Notes under the pieces: model-generated | Seen by the model: the letters and a program-made list of their open reading frames with translations, nothing else | The model's database searches: none | Told to the model about the DNA's origin: nothing | Position numbers and translations under genes: made by a program | In this document: piece by piece, positions 7,304-14,700 of the stretch | Layout of the letters: each line of letters begins with the position of its first letter | Numbering within the stretch: position 1 is the stretch's first letter | NCBI GenBank assembly: GCA_964617665.1 | Contig: CAZUAH010000230.1 | Span: forward strand, 1 to 21,208 | Source: JADHUC01 sp964617665 | GTDB taxonomy: Bacteria; Planctomycetota; Planctomycetia; Pirellulales; Pirellulaceae | DNA length: 21,208 nucleotides | Direction of reading: 5' to 3'

Positions 7304-7391
7304 CGTTTCGCGAAAGGGGTCAGGACCCTTTTGTGCGAAGCCCCCTGCGGGCCGTTCCGGCAAAGGGTCCTGACCCCTTTTCGCGAAACGT
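7303..7391. repeat. Nested palindromic REP/MITE-like element between pgpH and ybeY
   Basis: Two arms of about 31 bases, 7303-7333 and 7361-7391, are reverse complements apart from one-base differences in A/T runs, around a 27-base centre. Each arm is itself palindromic: TTTCGCGAAA is a perfect palindrome, and GGGTCAGGACCC (7317-7328) folds into a hairpin with a two-base loop. The centre holds a further small stem (GCCG TTC CGGC). The outer ends read ACGTTTCG and CGAAACGT. The element starts on the last base of the pgpH stop codon and ends 7 bases before the ybeY ATG, so it fills the intergenic gap. From memory, palindromes of the AAAGGGTCCTGACCCCTTT kind recur in many genomes, typically as REP-like non-autonomous elements. 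No transposase gene accompanies it here, and no second copy was found in this window. Confidence 0.85.
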
Positions 7392-7398
7392 AGGATAG

Positions 7399-7893
7399 AT
7401 GATAGAAATCGAGCTGGCCAATCGGCAATCTACACATCGTTTCGATGAAGACCGGTTGATTTCCGCCGCAAGGATGATTCTTTCGGACGAGGGCATCGAG
7501 CGAGCGGTGACCAGCATCGCAGTGGTGGACGACGTGACGATCCACGAGTTGAATCGCCGCTATCTGCAGCACGATTATCCAACAGATGTGCTGAGTTTCG
7601 TTTTCGAGAAATCCGACGATCACCTGGAAGGCGAAGTGATCGTCAGTGCCGACACGGCTGCGACCGCTTCGCCCCAGTACGGATGGTCCGTGGACGATGA
7701 GCTGCTTCTTTACGTGATTCACGGAACGCTTCATCTTGTGGGATACGACGATACGACGCCCGCGGCACGAGATTCGATGCGTTCGCGCGAATGCCACTAC
7801 CTCGGGCATTTCGGGTTAGCTCCACACTACGAGGAATTGATGGAAGGCAAGGCGGACGCGGGTGACCAGGAGCAGGGAGGTGTCCAACCGTGA
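7399..7893 (+). CDS. ybeY: Endoribonuclease YbeY (rRNA maturation factor)
   Basis: The product is 164 residues. YbeY is a single-domain metal-dependent RNase of the UPF0054 family, involved in 16S rRNA 3'-end processing and ribosome quality control. Visible hallmarks are PTDVLSF (61-67), GEVIVSADTA (78-87) and the metal motif HGTLHLVGYDD (108-118). His108 and His112 match the first two ligands. The third position, usually His, is Asp118. The residues after about 145 are a polar Glu/Gly/Gln tail without family conservation. The ATG at 7399 follows AGGA by 3 bases, right after the palindromic repeat. Its TGA overlaps the next start (TGATG), so translation is probably coupled. Gene order (phoH, pgpH, ybeY, then a CorC-like gene) supports the identity. 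Confidence 0.92.
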   Translation: MIEIELANRQSTHRFDEDRLISAARMILSDEGIERAVTSIAVVDDVTIHELNRRYLQHDYPTDVLSFVFEKSDDHLEGEVIVSADTAATASPQYGWSVDDELLLYVIHGTLHLVGYDDTTPAARDSMRSRECHYLGHFGLAPHYEELMEGKADAGDQEQGGVQP

Positions 7894-9194
7894 TGCAGGA
7901 GACACTGATCGTCCTGTTGGCATTCGGGCTGCTGGCGACCACATTCGCGTCCATCGGCGCAAAGACGTTGCGTCACTTCCCACACAGGCAATTAGAGGAC
8001 GTTTGCCATGTGCGGAAACGTCCCGAGTTGTTTCATCAGATTCTCGATCTGCATGACGACGTGGCGCTGGCCGCGGAAAAACTGCAAGCGATTGGCGTCG
8101 TTATCCTCTGTTTTTGCTCCATGGGATTGTGGTCTACTTTCAAGAGCCAGGGTCTGCTGAGCGGGTTCGCCGTAGCGTTTGCTGTATTGCTATTGAACTT
8201 GGTAATCACTGTTTGGATCCCGTGGGCAGTCGTGCGGCACGGGGCCGCGACATTCCTGTTGAGAACGTGGCGAATTTGGTGGCTGGTCTATCAAGTCTTC
8301 CGGCCTTTGACGATCGGCTCCGCAATCGCCCATTGGGTGTTTCGGCGGCTTGCTGGTGAGCCGGAAAAGATGGAGAAGGAGGAGGAAGAAGAAGCCTTCG
8401 AAGACGAGATCATGACGATGGTCACGGCGGGCGAGCGCGAGGGCTTGTTAGAGCAGGATGCCCGCGAGATGATCGAAGGTGTGATCGAACTGGGCGATGC
8501 GGACGTATCTGATATTATGACGCCCCGCTTGAAGGTAGACGCCCTGGATGTGAACCTGAACTGGCCGGAAATATTGAGCTTCGCCAGCGAAACCGGGCGA
8601 ACGCGAATTCCCGTTTACGAACGCACATTGGACGACATTGTTGGTGTGTTGTACGTGAAGGATCTGTTGCCGGGTTTGGCAAACGAGCCCGACCAGCCGC
8701 GCAAACCGTTGCGGGAGTTGCTAAGGGAGCCGTGGCTGATACCGTCTACGATCCCGTTGGACGACCTGCTCCAGGATTTCCTGGAAAACCGCAAGCACTT
8801 GGCGATCGTCGTCGACGAGTACGGTGCGGTCGAGGGCGTTGTCACCATCGAGGATGTGTTGGAAGAGATCGTGGGTGAGATCATCGACGAATCGGACAAC
8901 GACCTGGAAGAAGAAATCACTCAACTGGACGACTCGAAATCAGAGGTCCTGGGCGTTACACACTTGGATTCGATCAACGAATGCTTGGCTATCGATCTAC
9001 CCGATTCCGAAGATTACGACACGATCGCCGGATTTGTCATTACACGTTTGGGGCACATTCCCAAGCCGGGAGAATTCGTCGACCACAATGGAACGCGAAT
9101 CACAGTACTGGAAGCCAAGCCACGACGTGTCGAACGAGTACTCCTAGAGACGCTTGACGAGTCTCGACGGGAAATTGCCCGCGCCCCACGCTAG
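7893..9194 (+). CDS. CNNM/CorC-type transporter-associated protein with CBS pair
   Basis: The product is 433 residues from the ATG at 7893. A GTG directly before it (7890) is an equally placed alternative, with GGGAGG at 7875-7880 serving both. The N-terminal part has hydrophobic segments at about 5-22, 65-80 and 91-113, plus a less hydrophobic one near 125-140, as in DUF21/CNNM membrane domains. An acidic stretch (EKEEEEEAFEDE) precedes a CBS pair: VSDIMTPRLKV at 205-215 opens CBS1, and HLAIVVDEYGAVEGVVTIEDVLEEIVGEI (302-330) closes CBS2. Residues 345-425 form the CorC_HlyC domain. Members such as YbeX/CorC are linked to magnesium and cobalt efflux and, in the ybeZYX operon, to ribosome biology. 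The one-base overlap with ybeY reproduces the ybeY-ybeX pairing. Confidence 0.9.
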   Translation: MQETLIVLLAFGLLATTFASIGAKTLRHFPHRQLEDVCHVRKRPELFHQILDLHDDVALAAEKLQAIGVVILCFCSMGLWSTFKSQGLLSGFAVAFAVLLLNLVITVWIPWAVVRHGAATFLLRTWRIWWLVYQVFRPLTIGSAIAHWVFRRLAGEPEKMEKEEEEEAFEDEIMTMVTAGEREGLLEQDAREMIEGVIELGDADVSDIMTPRLKVDALDVNLNWPEILSFASETGRTRIPVYERTLDDIVGVLYVKDLLPGLANEPDQPRKPLRELLREPWLIPSTIPLDDLLQDFLENRKHLAIVVDEYGAVEGVVTIEDVLEEIVGEIIDESDNDLEEEITQLDDSKSEVLGVTHLDSINECLAIDLPDSEDYDTIAGFVITRLGHIPKPGEFVDHNGTRITVLEAKPRRVERVLLETLDESRREIARAPR

Positions 9195-9211
9195 CATCAC
9201 ACCACGGACCA

Positions 9212-9964
9212 ATGGCCACGGAAAAGACATCGGCGATCGTCTTGCGGCTGGTCGATTTCAGCGAAAGCAGTTGTGTCGTCACGCTCTTCACAGAGAACTT
9301 TGGGAAAATAGGAGCCCTAGCCAAGGGTGCTCGCCGCCCGAAGGGTCCCTTCGAGTCTGCTCTTGACCTACTGGCCGTCTGTCGAATAGTGTTCATTCGC
9401 AAATCGTCTGACGCGCTCGACTTGTTGACCGAAGCCAAGCTTGAGCGACGGTTCCGCGCAGCGGCCCGCGACTTGTCTCGTCTTTACGCAGGTTACTACG
9501 TGGCCGAGTTGCTGCACGATTTGACAGACCTTGGTGATCCACATCCAGAACTGTATTGTGAAGCCGTACGTACGCTGCAGAACCTGGACCAGGAAGCCGA
9601 CGTACCGGAGACTGTACTGCAATTCGAGGTGACAACCCTAAGACTGCTGGGTTTTTTGCCGTCGCTGGATAGATGCGTCGTTTGTGGCTGTCCGGTCGGC
9701 AAGGAAGGGCGGATACTGTTCGGACAATTGGCTGGCGGAGTCCTTTGCCCGGGATGCCGCAGTGGGCAAAGGCAGGTCGTTAGCCTGAGTGAAGGAGTGC
9801 TGGACGCTCTTCACAGGCTGGCGGAACCAAACCGAAATCGGACAGGAATTACGATCGACAGACGTTCAAAGGGTGAATTGCGTGGGCTACTGAATCACTA
9901 TCTAGCTAATCTACTGGGGCGTCAGCCTCGTATGCACAAATACATTGGTCTTGTAAGAAACTAA
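9212..9964 (+). CDS. recO: DNA repair protein RecO
   Basis: The product is 250 residues, the usual RecO length. RecO helps load RecA onto SSB-coated single-stranded DNA together with RecR (and RecF) in gap and double-strand-break repair. The N-terminal OB-fold begins TSAIVLRLVDFSESSCVVTLFTENFGKIGALAKGARRPK, a typical RecO opening. Residues 85-145 form the helical part. A four-cysteine zinc site is intact (CVVC at 155-158, CPGC at 179-182), and the C-terminus has the usual helical end (LNHYLANLLG). It lies 17 bases after the CBS gene and shortly before the lipoprotein genes, so it belongs to the same transcription run. recO near phoH-pgpH-ybeY is also the firmicute arrangement. Confidence 0.93.
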   Translation: MATEKTSAIVLRLVDFSESSCVVTLFTENFGKIGALAKGARRPKGPFESALDLLAVCRIVFIRKSSDALDLLTEAKLERRFRAAARDLSRLYAGYYVAELLHDLTDLGDPHPELYCEAVRTLQNLDQEADVPETVLQFEVTTLRLLGFLPSLDRCVVCGCPVGKEGRILFGQLAGGVLCPGCRSGQRQVVSLSEGVLDALHRLAEPNRNRTGITIDRRSKGELRGLLNHYLANLLGRQPRMHKYIGLVRN

Positions 9965-9992
9965 CGCGTCCCGTGGGACAAGGATGTCCAAG

Positions 9993-11186
9993 ATGCGAGC
10001 ACGATGCACTATCGCGTTTATATCACTCTCTTTCCTGGCTCCCGCCCTGGGCGGTTGCGCCTCGCCGTTGGGCGGACGCGATACGCTGTTGGACGACGGC
10101 ACAGCCTCGAATTCGCTATTACCCTCGGCGGACGCGCTATCGAAGCAGGTGTCGAATTCAGCGAAGACACTCGTCGGCAAGGGATATAGCCCAGAAAAGG
10201 CTCGCCAACGATACATCGAAGCCGAAGGGCAGTATCAACAGGCGATCCAGGCTCAAGGCACTGACCGCAAAGACCGATTCCTTTCCGCGGCTGACGCGTT
10301 CAAGAACGCTGCCGACCGTTGGCCCGATTCGGCTTTGGAGCAGGACGCGCTATATGCGGCCGGCGAGAGCTACTTCTTTGCCGACCGTTACCCCAAAGCA
10401 AACGACACTTACGAATTGCTGCTGAAGAAGTATCCCAATTCGAAGTACCTGGACACAGTGGAGGCGCGCCGTTTCTCCATCGGACAGTATTGGCTGCGAT
10501 TGGCTCGGACGGACCCTCAATCGTTCTGGGAGTTCAACTGGACCGACAAGAGCCGGCCCGTACGAAGTTCGTTCGGCAACGCCGTGCGCATCTTCGATCG
10601 AATTCGCATCGACGATCCAACCGGCAAGCTGGCGGACGACGCAACCCTGGCCGCAGGAAACGCCTACTTCGAAGACGGCAAATACCTGGACGCAGACAAC
10701 TTCTACACGGATCTTCGCAAGACGTTCCCAAGCAGCGAGCACCAGTTCCGCGCTCATATGTTGGGCGTCAAAGCCAAACTCGAAAGCTATCAGGGGCCGG
10801 ACTACTCGGGCGATCCCCTGGACGAAGCGGAGAAACTGATCAAACAGATTCACCGGCAGTTCCCCCACGAAGTGGCGCAAGAACGCGAGTACTTGACTCG
10901 TGCTTACGCCGAGGTCCGGAAGAAGAAGGCGGAGCGGGAGTGGCACATGGCGCAGTATCGCGATCGTCGCGGCGAATACGGCGCGGCCCGGTTCTACTAT
11001 AACCAGCTTGCGAGGAACTACGGTGACACGCCACTGGCCGAGCGAGCCCGACTGCGAATAACCGAAGTCGCCAACGAGCCGGATGTTCCACCACAACGAC
11101 TCAGTTGGCTTGTCAGTATGTTCCCGGATCAAGACGACCTGAAGCCGCTCATGGCTACGGCTGATTCCGGCGAGACGCGACGGTGA
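9993..11186 (+). CDS. TPR-repeat outer-membrane lipoprotein, BamD-like
   Basis: The product is 397 residues from the ATG at 9993, which sits 9 bases after an AAGG (9980-9983). An ATG at 9984 directly abuts that AAGG and is less likely. A signal peptide ends in a lipobox (ALGGC, Cys22), so the mature protein is probably a lipoprotein. A Ser/Asp-rich linker precedes TPR-like helix pairs with the BamD-type pattern: FKNAADRWPDSALEQDALYAAGESYF, YELLLKKYPNSKYLDTVEARRFSIGQYW, then FYTDLRKTFPSS and FYYNQLARNYGDTPLAERARLRI. BamD is the essential accessory lipoprotein of the BAM complex, which inserts beta-barrel proteins. This protein is longer than the roughly 250-residue proteobacterial BamD and holds an insertion between repeats (about 150-200). 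The next gene, lptE, also serves outer-membrane assembly. Confidence 0.8.
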   Translation: MRARCTIAFISLSFLAPALGGCASPLGGRDTLLDDGTASNSLLPSADALSKQVSNSAKTLVGKGYSPEKARQRYIEAEGQYQQAIQAQGTDRKDRFLSAADAFKNAADRWPDSALEQDALYAAGESYFFADRYPKANDTYELLLKKYPNSKYLDTVEARRFSIGQYWLRLARTDPQSFWEFNWTDKSRPVRSSFGNAVRIFDRIRIDDPTGKLADDATLAAGNAYFEDGKYLDADNFYTDLRKTFPSSEHQFRAHMLGVKAKLESYQGPDYSGDPLDEAEKLIKQIHRQFPHEVAQEREYLTRAYAEVRKKKAEREWHMAQYRDRRGEYGAARFYYNQLARNYGDTPLAERARLRITEVANEPDVPPQRLSWLVSMFPDQDDLKPLMATADSGETRR

Positions 11187-11236
11187 CCGACGGCGCGACC
11201 ACGGCGGAGTACTGATTGCGGCGTGCAGGGGTAAGA

Positions 11237-11776
11237 ATGATGCGACGAAGGGTCTTCGTCCTCCTGGCGATTCTTCTTCCAGTGTTTGTGACACTGCTGT
11301 CTGGCTGCGCAGGTTACCAGGTCGGACACAATACGTTGTTTCGGCCCGACATTCAGACGATCCACGTGCCGGTTTTCGAATCAGAGAGTCTGCGAGGCAA
11401 TCTTGGCGAACGACTGACCGAAGCCGTCGTCAAGGAAATACAGAACCGCAGTCCTTACCGAGTTGTCCATGGACCGAACGCGGACAGTATCCTCCGCGGA
11501 CGTATCGTTCGGGAAGCCAAGCGAGTCGCCGCCGAGAATCGCAACGACGATGCTCGCGACATCGCGACCGAACTAAGCGTCGAGGTGCAGTGGATCGATC
11601 GCCGCGGAGAACTGTTGCTGCAACGCTCGGGCATTCCTATCCCGCAATTGGCCGTCGGCGTCACACAGAACGCTCACTTCATCCCCGAAGCCGGCCAGTC
11701 TTTGGCCACAGCCCACCAAGAGACCATCGAACGTCTGGCCCGAGAAATCGTCGGCCAGATGGAAATCTGGTGGTAG
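11237..11776 (+). CDS. lptE: LPS assembly lipoprotein LptE
   Basis: The product is 179 residues from the ATG at 11237; an adjacent ATG at 11240 is equally possible. AGGGG at 11227-11231 serves either. The signal peptide ends in LLSGC (Cys24), followed by AGYQVG, the usual start of a mature LptE. The body has the LptE pattern: IQTIHVPVFES, an LTEAVVKEIQNRSPYRVV helix-strand, and ILRGRIV. LptE plugs the LptD barrel and helps place LPS in the outer leaflet. The gene lies 50 bases after the BamD-like gene, consistent with an outer-membrane-assembly pair. Its presence implies a conventional outer membrane in this organism. lptD was not seen in the window. Confidence 0.85.
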   Translation: MMRRRVFVLLAILLPVFVTLLSGCAGYQVGHNTLFRPDIQTIHVPVFESESLRGNLGERLTEAVVKEIQNRSPYRVVHGPNADSILRGRIVREAKRVAAENRNDDARDIATELSVEVQWIDRRGELLLQRSGIPIPQLAVGVTQNAHFIPEAGQSLATAHQETIERLAREIVGQMEIWW

Positions 11777-11828
11777 CTTGCGGTACAATCGCGATCTCAC
11801 CGTACCAGAAGCTTGGGGATGTGTAACA

Positions 11829-13388
11829 ATGCTCGATTTCCACGCTGTGGCCGCGTTCATCGATGAAGCTCTAGATACCGGGCGAATTGGCGCTCCGGTA
11901 GCCGTTCGGATCGTGAATCACGCCGATGCGGCCGATTCGGCCAATGAATCAAAGAGCGAACGGGCTGTTCGAATGGCAAGCAAATGGCTTGACGATCGGC
12001 CGATACGGACCGTCTCAACAGCTTCCGCCAGCGGACGCCACGAAACCCAGTTAGTGCTGTTTTCTAAGGGCAAGACGGCGTTGTTGTCCACCGGCGAGGG
12101 CCATCCAAGCTCCTCGGCCCTGCAAATCAGCGTTTTCGGGAATCACGGCATCGTGTCGTGGGAGGACGATGGCCGCGCGACGCCAGCGTTGGCCCCAGTG
12201 ATCTCGCCCGAGGCAAGTGCGCCGTCGTGTCCCGCGCAAAAGCCACCGTACGGCGTGTTATTGATTGCGGGCGATCACACGCACCAGCCGATGTATTCGG
12301 GCGTCTTTCGGGCGGATCCCCGCTGCCATTTGATTGGTCTGACGGACGCTGCCGACATCACCGCCGAACGCAGAAACTTGAACGAGCAACTGGCGGACAC
12401 ACTGCAGATTCCCTTGTTGCCTGACTTGGACGCAGCACTGGCACGCGATGACGTCGATATTGTCAGTGCCTGTGCCGAGCCGATTCGTCGGGGTTCGATC
12501 ATTGCTCAAGCTGCGCGGGCGGGCAAACACCTGTACCTTGACAAGCCTCTGGCCGGTTCGTTGGAGGATGTGGACGCCGTTGTTGCCGCAGTGCGGGAAA
12601 CAGGCGTGCTTGCCCACATGTTCAGTTCCGTGCCGACCCGCAGCGTTGGACGACTCCGGCAGATAATGGACTCCGGCCAACTTGGTGAACTGGCGGCCGT
12701 TCATACCGACCTGTGTTTTGCGAAAGGACTTGCAGGGACGGCTACTCTGGGCAAGCCACGTGCCGAGTCGTCTAGCCCGCAGCGGTACGAAGTGGCTGAG
12801 GCAAAACGCGAGATGTCTAATGTCGGGGTATACGCCCTCGTGTCGCTTCTGTCGGTGTTGCGGCGCCGAGTGGTTCGCGTTTCGGCGACGACCGGTAACT
12901 ACTTCTTCGCGGAGCATCAAGCGAACGACATGGAGGACTTTGCCCAACTGTTGCTAGAGTTCGAAGACGGCTTGGTGGCTACCTGCACTACGGGCCGCAC
13001 TGGCTGGCAATCGCATCCGCGCGAAGGCGTTAATCGTACGCTGTTGATCGGCGCGACAGGCTCCGTCGCCATCGATGCCTACAACCCGCGGGTGGAGGTG
13101 TGGTCGGATTCGCCGTCGTGGGCACCGCCACCTCGCAACCCTGACGATCCCATGGGAATGTGGGTCACACCTGAAGGCAGTCCGTACCGTCCCGCGCCGA
13201 AACGATCATGGCTTGCGACTCCGTGGCTGTCCCCGGCGACCGACGTAACGTACTTCCTCGACTGTCTCGAGCAAGGTCGAGAAAGCTGTGTACCGATACA
13301 AGTGGCCGCAGACGCCATGGAGATCCTGCTGGCAGCCTATCAGTCGGCAGCCGCGGGCCAGACCGTGTCGCTACCATTGCCGAGATAA
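11829..13388 (+). CDS. Gfo/Idh/MocA-type oxidoreductase with extra N-terminal region
   Basis: The product is 519 residues from the ATG at 11829; GGGGA lies about 9 bases upstream. Usual family members have about 330-400 residues. The Rossmann part starts only at about residue 140 (YGVLLIAGDHTHQ) and continues through LPDLDAALARDDVDIVSAC to the AGKHLYLDKPLAGS block at 231-244. That block matches the family's conserved (E)KP motif, with Asp instead of Glu. The Gly-rich nucleotide loop is degenerate (IAGDHTH rather than G-x-G-x-x-G). The C-terminal half (about 270-519) is the substrate-binding fold (LLEFEDGLVATCTTGRTGW, TLLIGATGSVAIDAYN). The first 135 residues hold a similar strand pattern (TQLVLFSKGKTALLSTGEG, ISVFGNHGIVSWEDDG) and may be a partial copy of it. 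The substrate is unknown. Confidence 0.8.
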   Translation: MLDFHAVAAFIDEALDTGRIGAPVAVRIVNHADAADSANESKSERAVRMASKWLDDRPIRTVSTASASGRHETQLVLFSKGKTALLSTGEGHPSSSALQISVFGNHGIVSWEDDGRATPALAPVISPEASAPSCPAQKPPYGVLLIAGDHTHQPMYSGVFRADPRCHLIGLTDAADITAERRNLNEQLADTLQIPLLPDLDAALARDDVDIVSACAEPIRRGSIIAQAARAGKHLYLDKPLAGSLEDVDAVVAAVRETGVLAHMFSSVPTRSVGRLRQIMDSGQLGELAAVHTDLCFAKGLAGTATLGKPRAESSSPQRYEVAEAKREMSNVGVYALVSLLSVLRRRVVRVSATTGNYFFAEHQANDMEDFAQLLLEFEDGLVATCTTGRTGWQSHPREGVNRTLLIGATGSVAIDAYNPRVEVWSDSPSWAPPPRNPDDPMGMWVTPEGSPYRPAPKRSWLATPWLSPATDVTYFLDCLEQGRESCVPIQVAADAMEILLAAYQSAAAGQTVSLPLPR

Positions 13389-13406
13389 CGGCGTCGCCGT
13401 GCAAGA

Positions 13407-13445
13407 AGAAAAAAACCTCACGTCACATTCACGCGACGCGAGGTT
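13407..13445 (-). terminator. Intrinsic terminator of the DUF1571 gene
   Basis: AACCTC (13414-13419) pairs with GAGGTT (13440-13445), and after one mismatch CGTC (13421-13424) pairs with GACG (13435-13438), giving a 6 + 4 bp stem with a 10-base loop. Read on the minus strand the stem is followed by a run of seven T (plus-strand A-run at 13409-13415). It sits about 30 bases past the stop codon of the minus-strand gene ending at 13475. It may also limit readthrough from the convergent oxidoreductase gene, although it lacks a T-tract in that direction. Confidence 0.8.
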
Positions 13446-13474
13446 GATGTTCATGGTGGAAACGTGCGGGGCGG

Positions 13475-14371
13475 CTAGAACTTGTAGTCTTCGTTTTCGT
13501 GATCGAAATCCTTGTCCTCCAACCCCACATTCAATTTCAAATTCAAGTAGGTGTACTCTTCGATCACAGACGGTTTTTCGCCTTCCTTCTTTGGATAGTC
13601 GTAGGCGGCGAAACGAATCGGTACCTGCAACTCGTCATCGATGAAGACCTGGGCGAGGTGGTAGTCCGGCACCCGCGTCGCATCTGGCTTCTCGTTTTTG
13701 ATTTCCATCAAGGTACACGTGCGACCGTTAATCTTAGCGCCTTCGCGGAAGGTCAATTCGCAGTCCTTACGCCCAGCGGCCTTATCACGCTCGCCCGTTT
13801 CGATCAGCTTGTCTATCAGGTTCCCAAGGCCCACGTCATAGATTGGATACCGCTGACCTCGCATCGCGAGGATGCCGTTCGGCGGCAACCACACTGTGGG
13901 CAACCACCGCCCTTTTGGACCACCTTCATGCGCAACCAGTTTGTTTTCATTCCGGTCTTTTACGTAAATGACCTCGCGGCCTTTCATCGTGCTCGGCTTT
14001 AGAAAATACATGTATACCGCGAACGGTTTTGTGACCTTACCGTTTATGATCTTGGGGTTGCGGATCTTTGCGAAAATGTACTCGTAGTCGAGCAATTCGC
14101 CATCGACACGCTCGCGTTTCACCAGCGTGCATGTGTAGTCCGAAATCGTCCCGTCGATCTTCTCGCGGCCGTATCGAGCCAATTCCAGAGCAGGATCCAG
14201 AGGATGGGCGTTGGGATCGGGCCTTTCCCTCCTGACGGTTCGCAGGAGCGGCTGTCTCAGACCGTCGCGCCTTCGCGGTCTTTCCGCCGCAAAGGCAGGC
14301 GACACAACGGATATCGCCAATAGAAGTAGAAGACTGGATACGACAAAACCGGCAATTCTCTGTCTTCGCAT
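13475..14371 (-). CDS. DUF1571-family secreted protein
   Basis: The product is 298 residues. The ATG at 14371 is preceded by GGGAG at a 9-base distance. A signal peptide spans about residues 1-28 (LLLLLAISVVSPAFAA), and a basic linker follows. The conserved part begins HPLDPALELARYGREKI and continues with DYTCTLVKRERVDG, PFAVYMYFLKPSTMKGREVIYV, LVAHEGG and LAMRGQRYPIYDVGLGNLI. This is the signature of DUF1571 as I know it, common in planctomycetes and without a known function. Its beta-rich layout recalls outer-membrane-lipoprotein-carrier (LolA-like) folds, which is only a suggestion. It is transcribed divergently from the metallo-hydrolase gene and convergently with the oxidoreductase gene, and ends in a clear terminator. 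Confidence 0.85.
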   Translation of the reverse strand: MRRQRIAGFVVSSLLLLLAISVVSPAFAAERPRRRDGLRQPLLRTVRRERPDPNAHPLDPALELARYGREKIDGTISDYTCTLVKRERVDGELLDYEYIFAKIRNPKIINGKVTKPFAVYMYFLKPSTMKGREVIYVKDRNENKLVAHEGGPKGRWLPTVWLPPNGILAMRGQRYPIYDVGLGNLIDKLIETGERDKAAGRKDCELTFREGAKINGRTCTLMEIKNEKPDATRVPDYHLAQVFIDDELQVPIRFAAYDYPKKEGEKPSVIEEYTYLNLKLNVGLEDKDFDHENEDYKF

Positions 14372-14700
14372 GAATTTGATCTCCCGGACTCAGGAGAGAA
14401 CGCTTCCCTGTTGGTCAAATGGGGGGAGCGAGGATCTCTTCCTTCCCTGAATGAGTAACAGTCAAAGGCCTCGACAGATTCTATCGATACGCCAAGTGCC
14501 AAATAATCACATTTACCCGGTCCAGTGCCAACAGTTGGTCAGACGGCCATTGGGCAATCGGCGCTTTCGGTCTATTTTATGGTGCTGTTCTGACCGTGCC
14601 CCCAGCAAACTCCTTGTGCTGCTGACTTGGGGCGGTGGAATGGGCAGGATGAAGACGGCGGGCATTGTAGTGATATCGTCAATTCGATGGGAGAGCGTTT
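14372..14700. other. Divergent intergenic region between DUF1571 and metallo-hydrolase genes
   Basis: This 329-base region holds no convincing gene. It should carry two divergent promoters. On the plus strand TTGGGC (14550-14555) and TATTTT (14573-14578) have a 17-base spacer but match the consensus weakly (3 and 4 of 6). On the minus strand TAGAAT (14483-14478) is a good -10 box without a clear -35. GGGAG at 14381-14385 (minus strand) and GGGAG at 14689-14693 (plus strand) are the ribosome binding sites of the two genes. No riboswitch-like fold was recognised. Confidence 0.4.

Noticed and set aside
10350..11294. 314-codon minus-strand open frame opposite the BamD-like gene
   Set aside because: It lies antisense to a protein with a clear lipobox and TPR pattern and shows no recognisable domain.
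13407..13445. Terminator read as belonging to the plus-strand oxidoreductase gene
   Set aside because: On the plus strand the stem is preceded by A and followed by GATGTTC, with no T-tract; it works in the minus direction.
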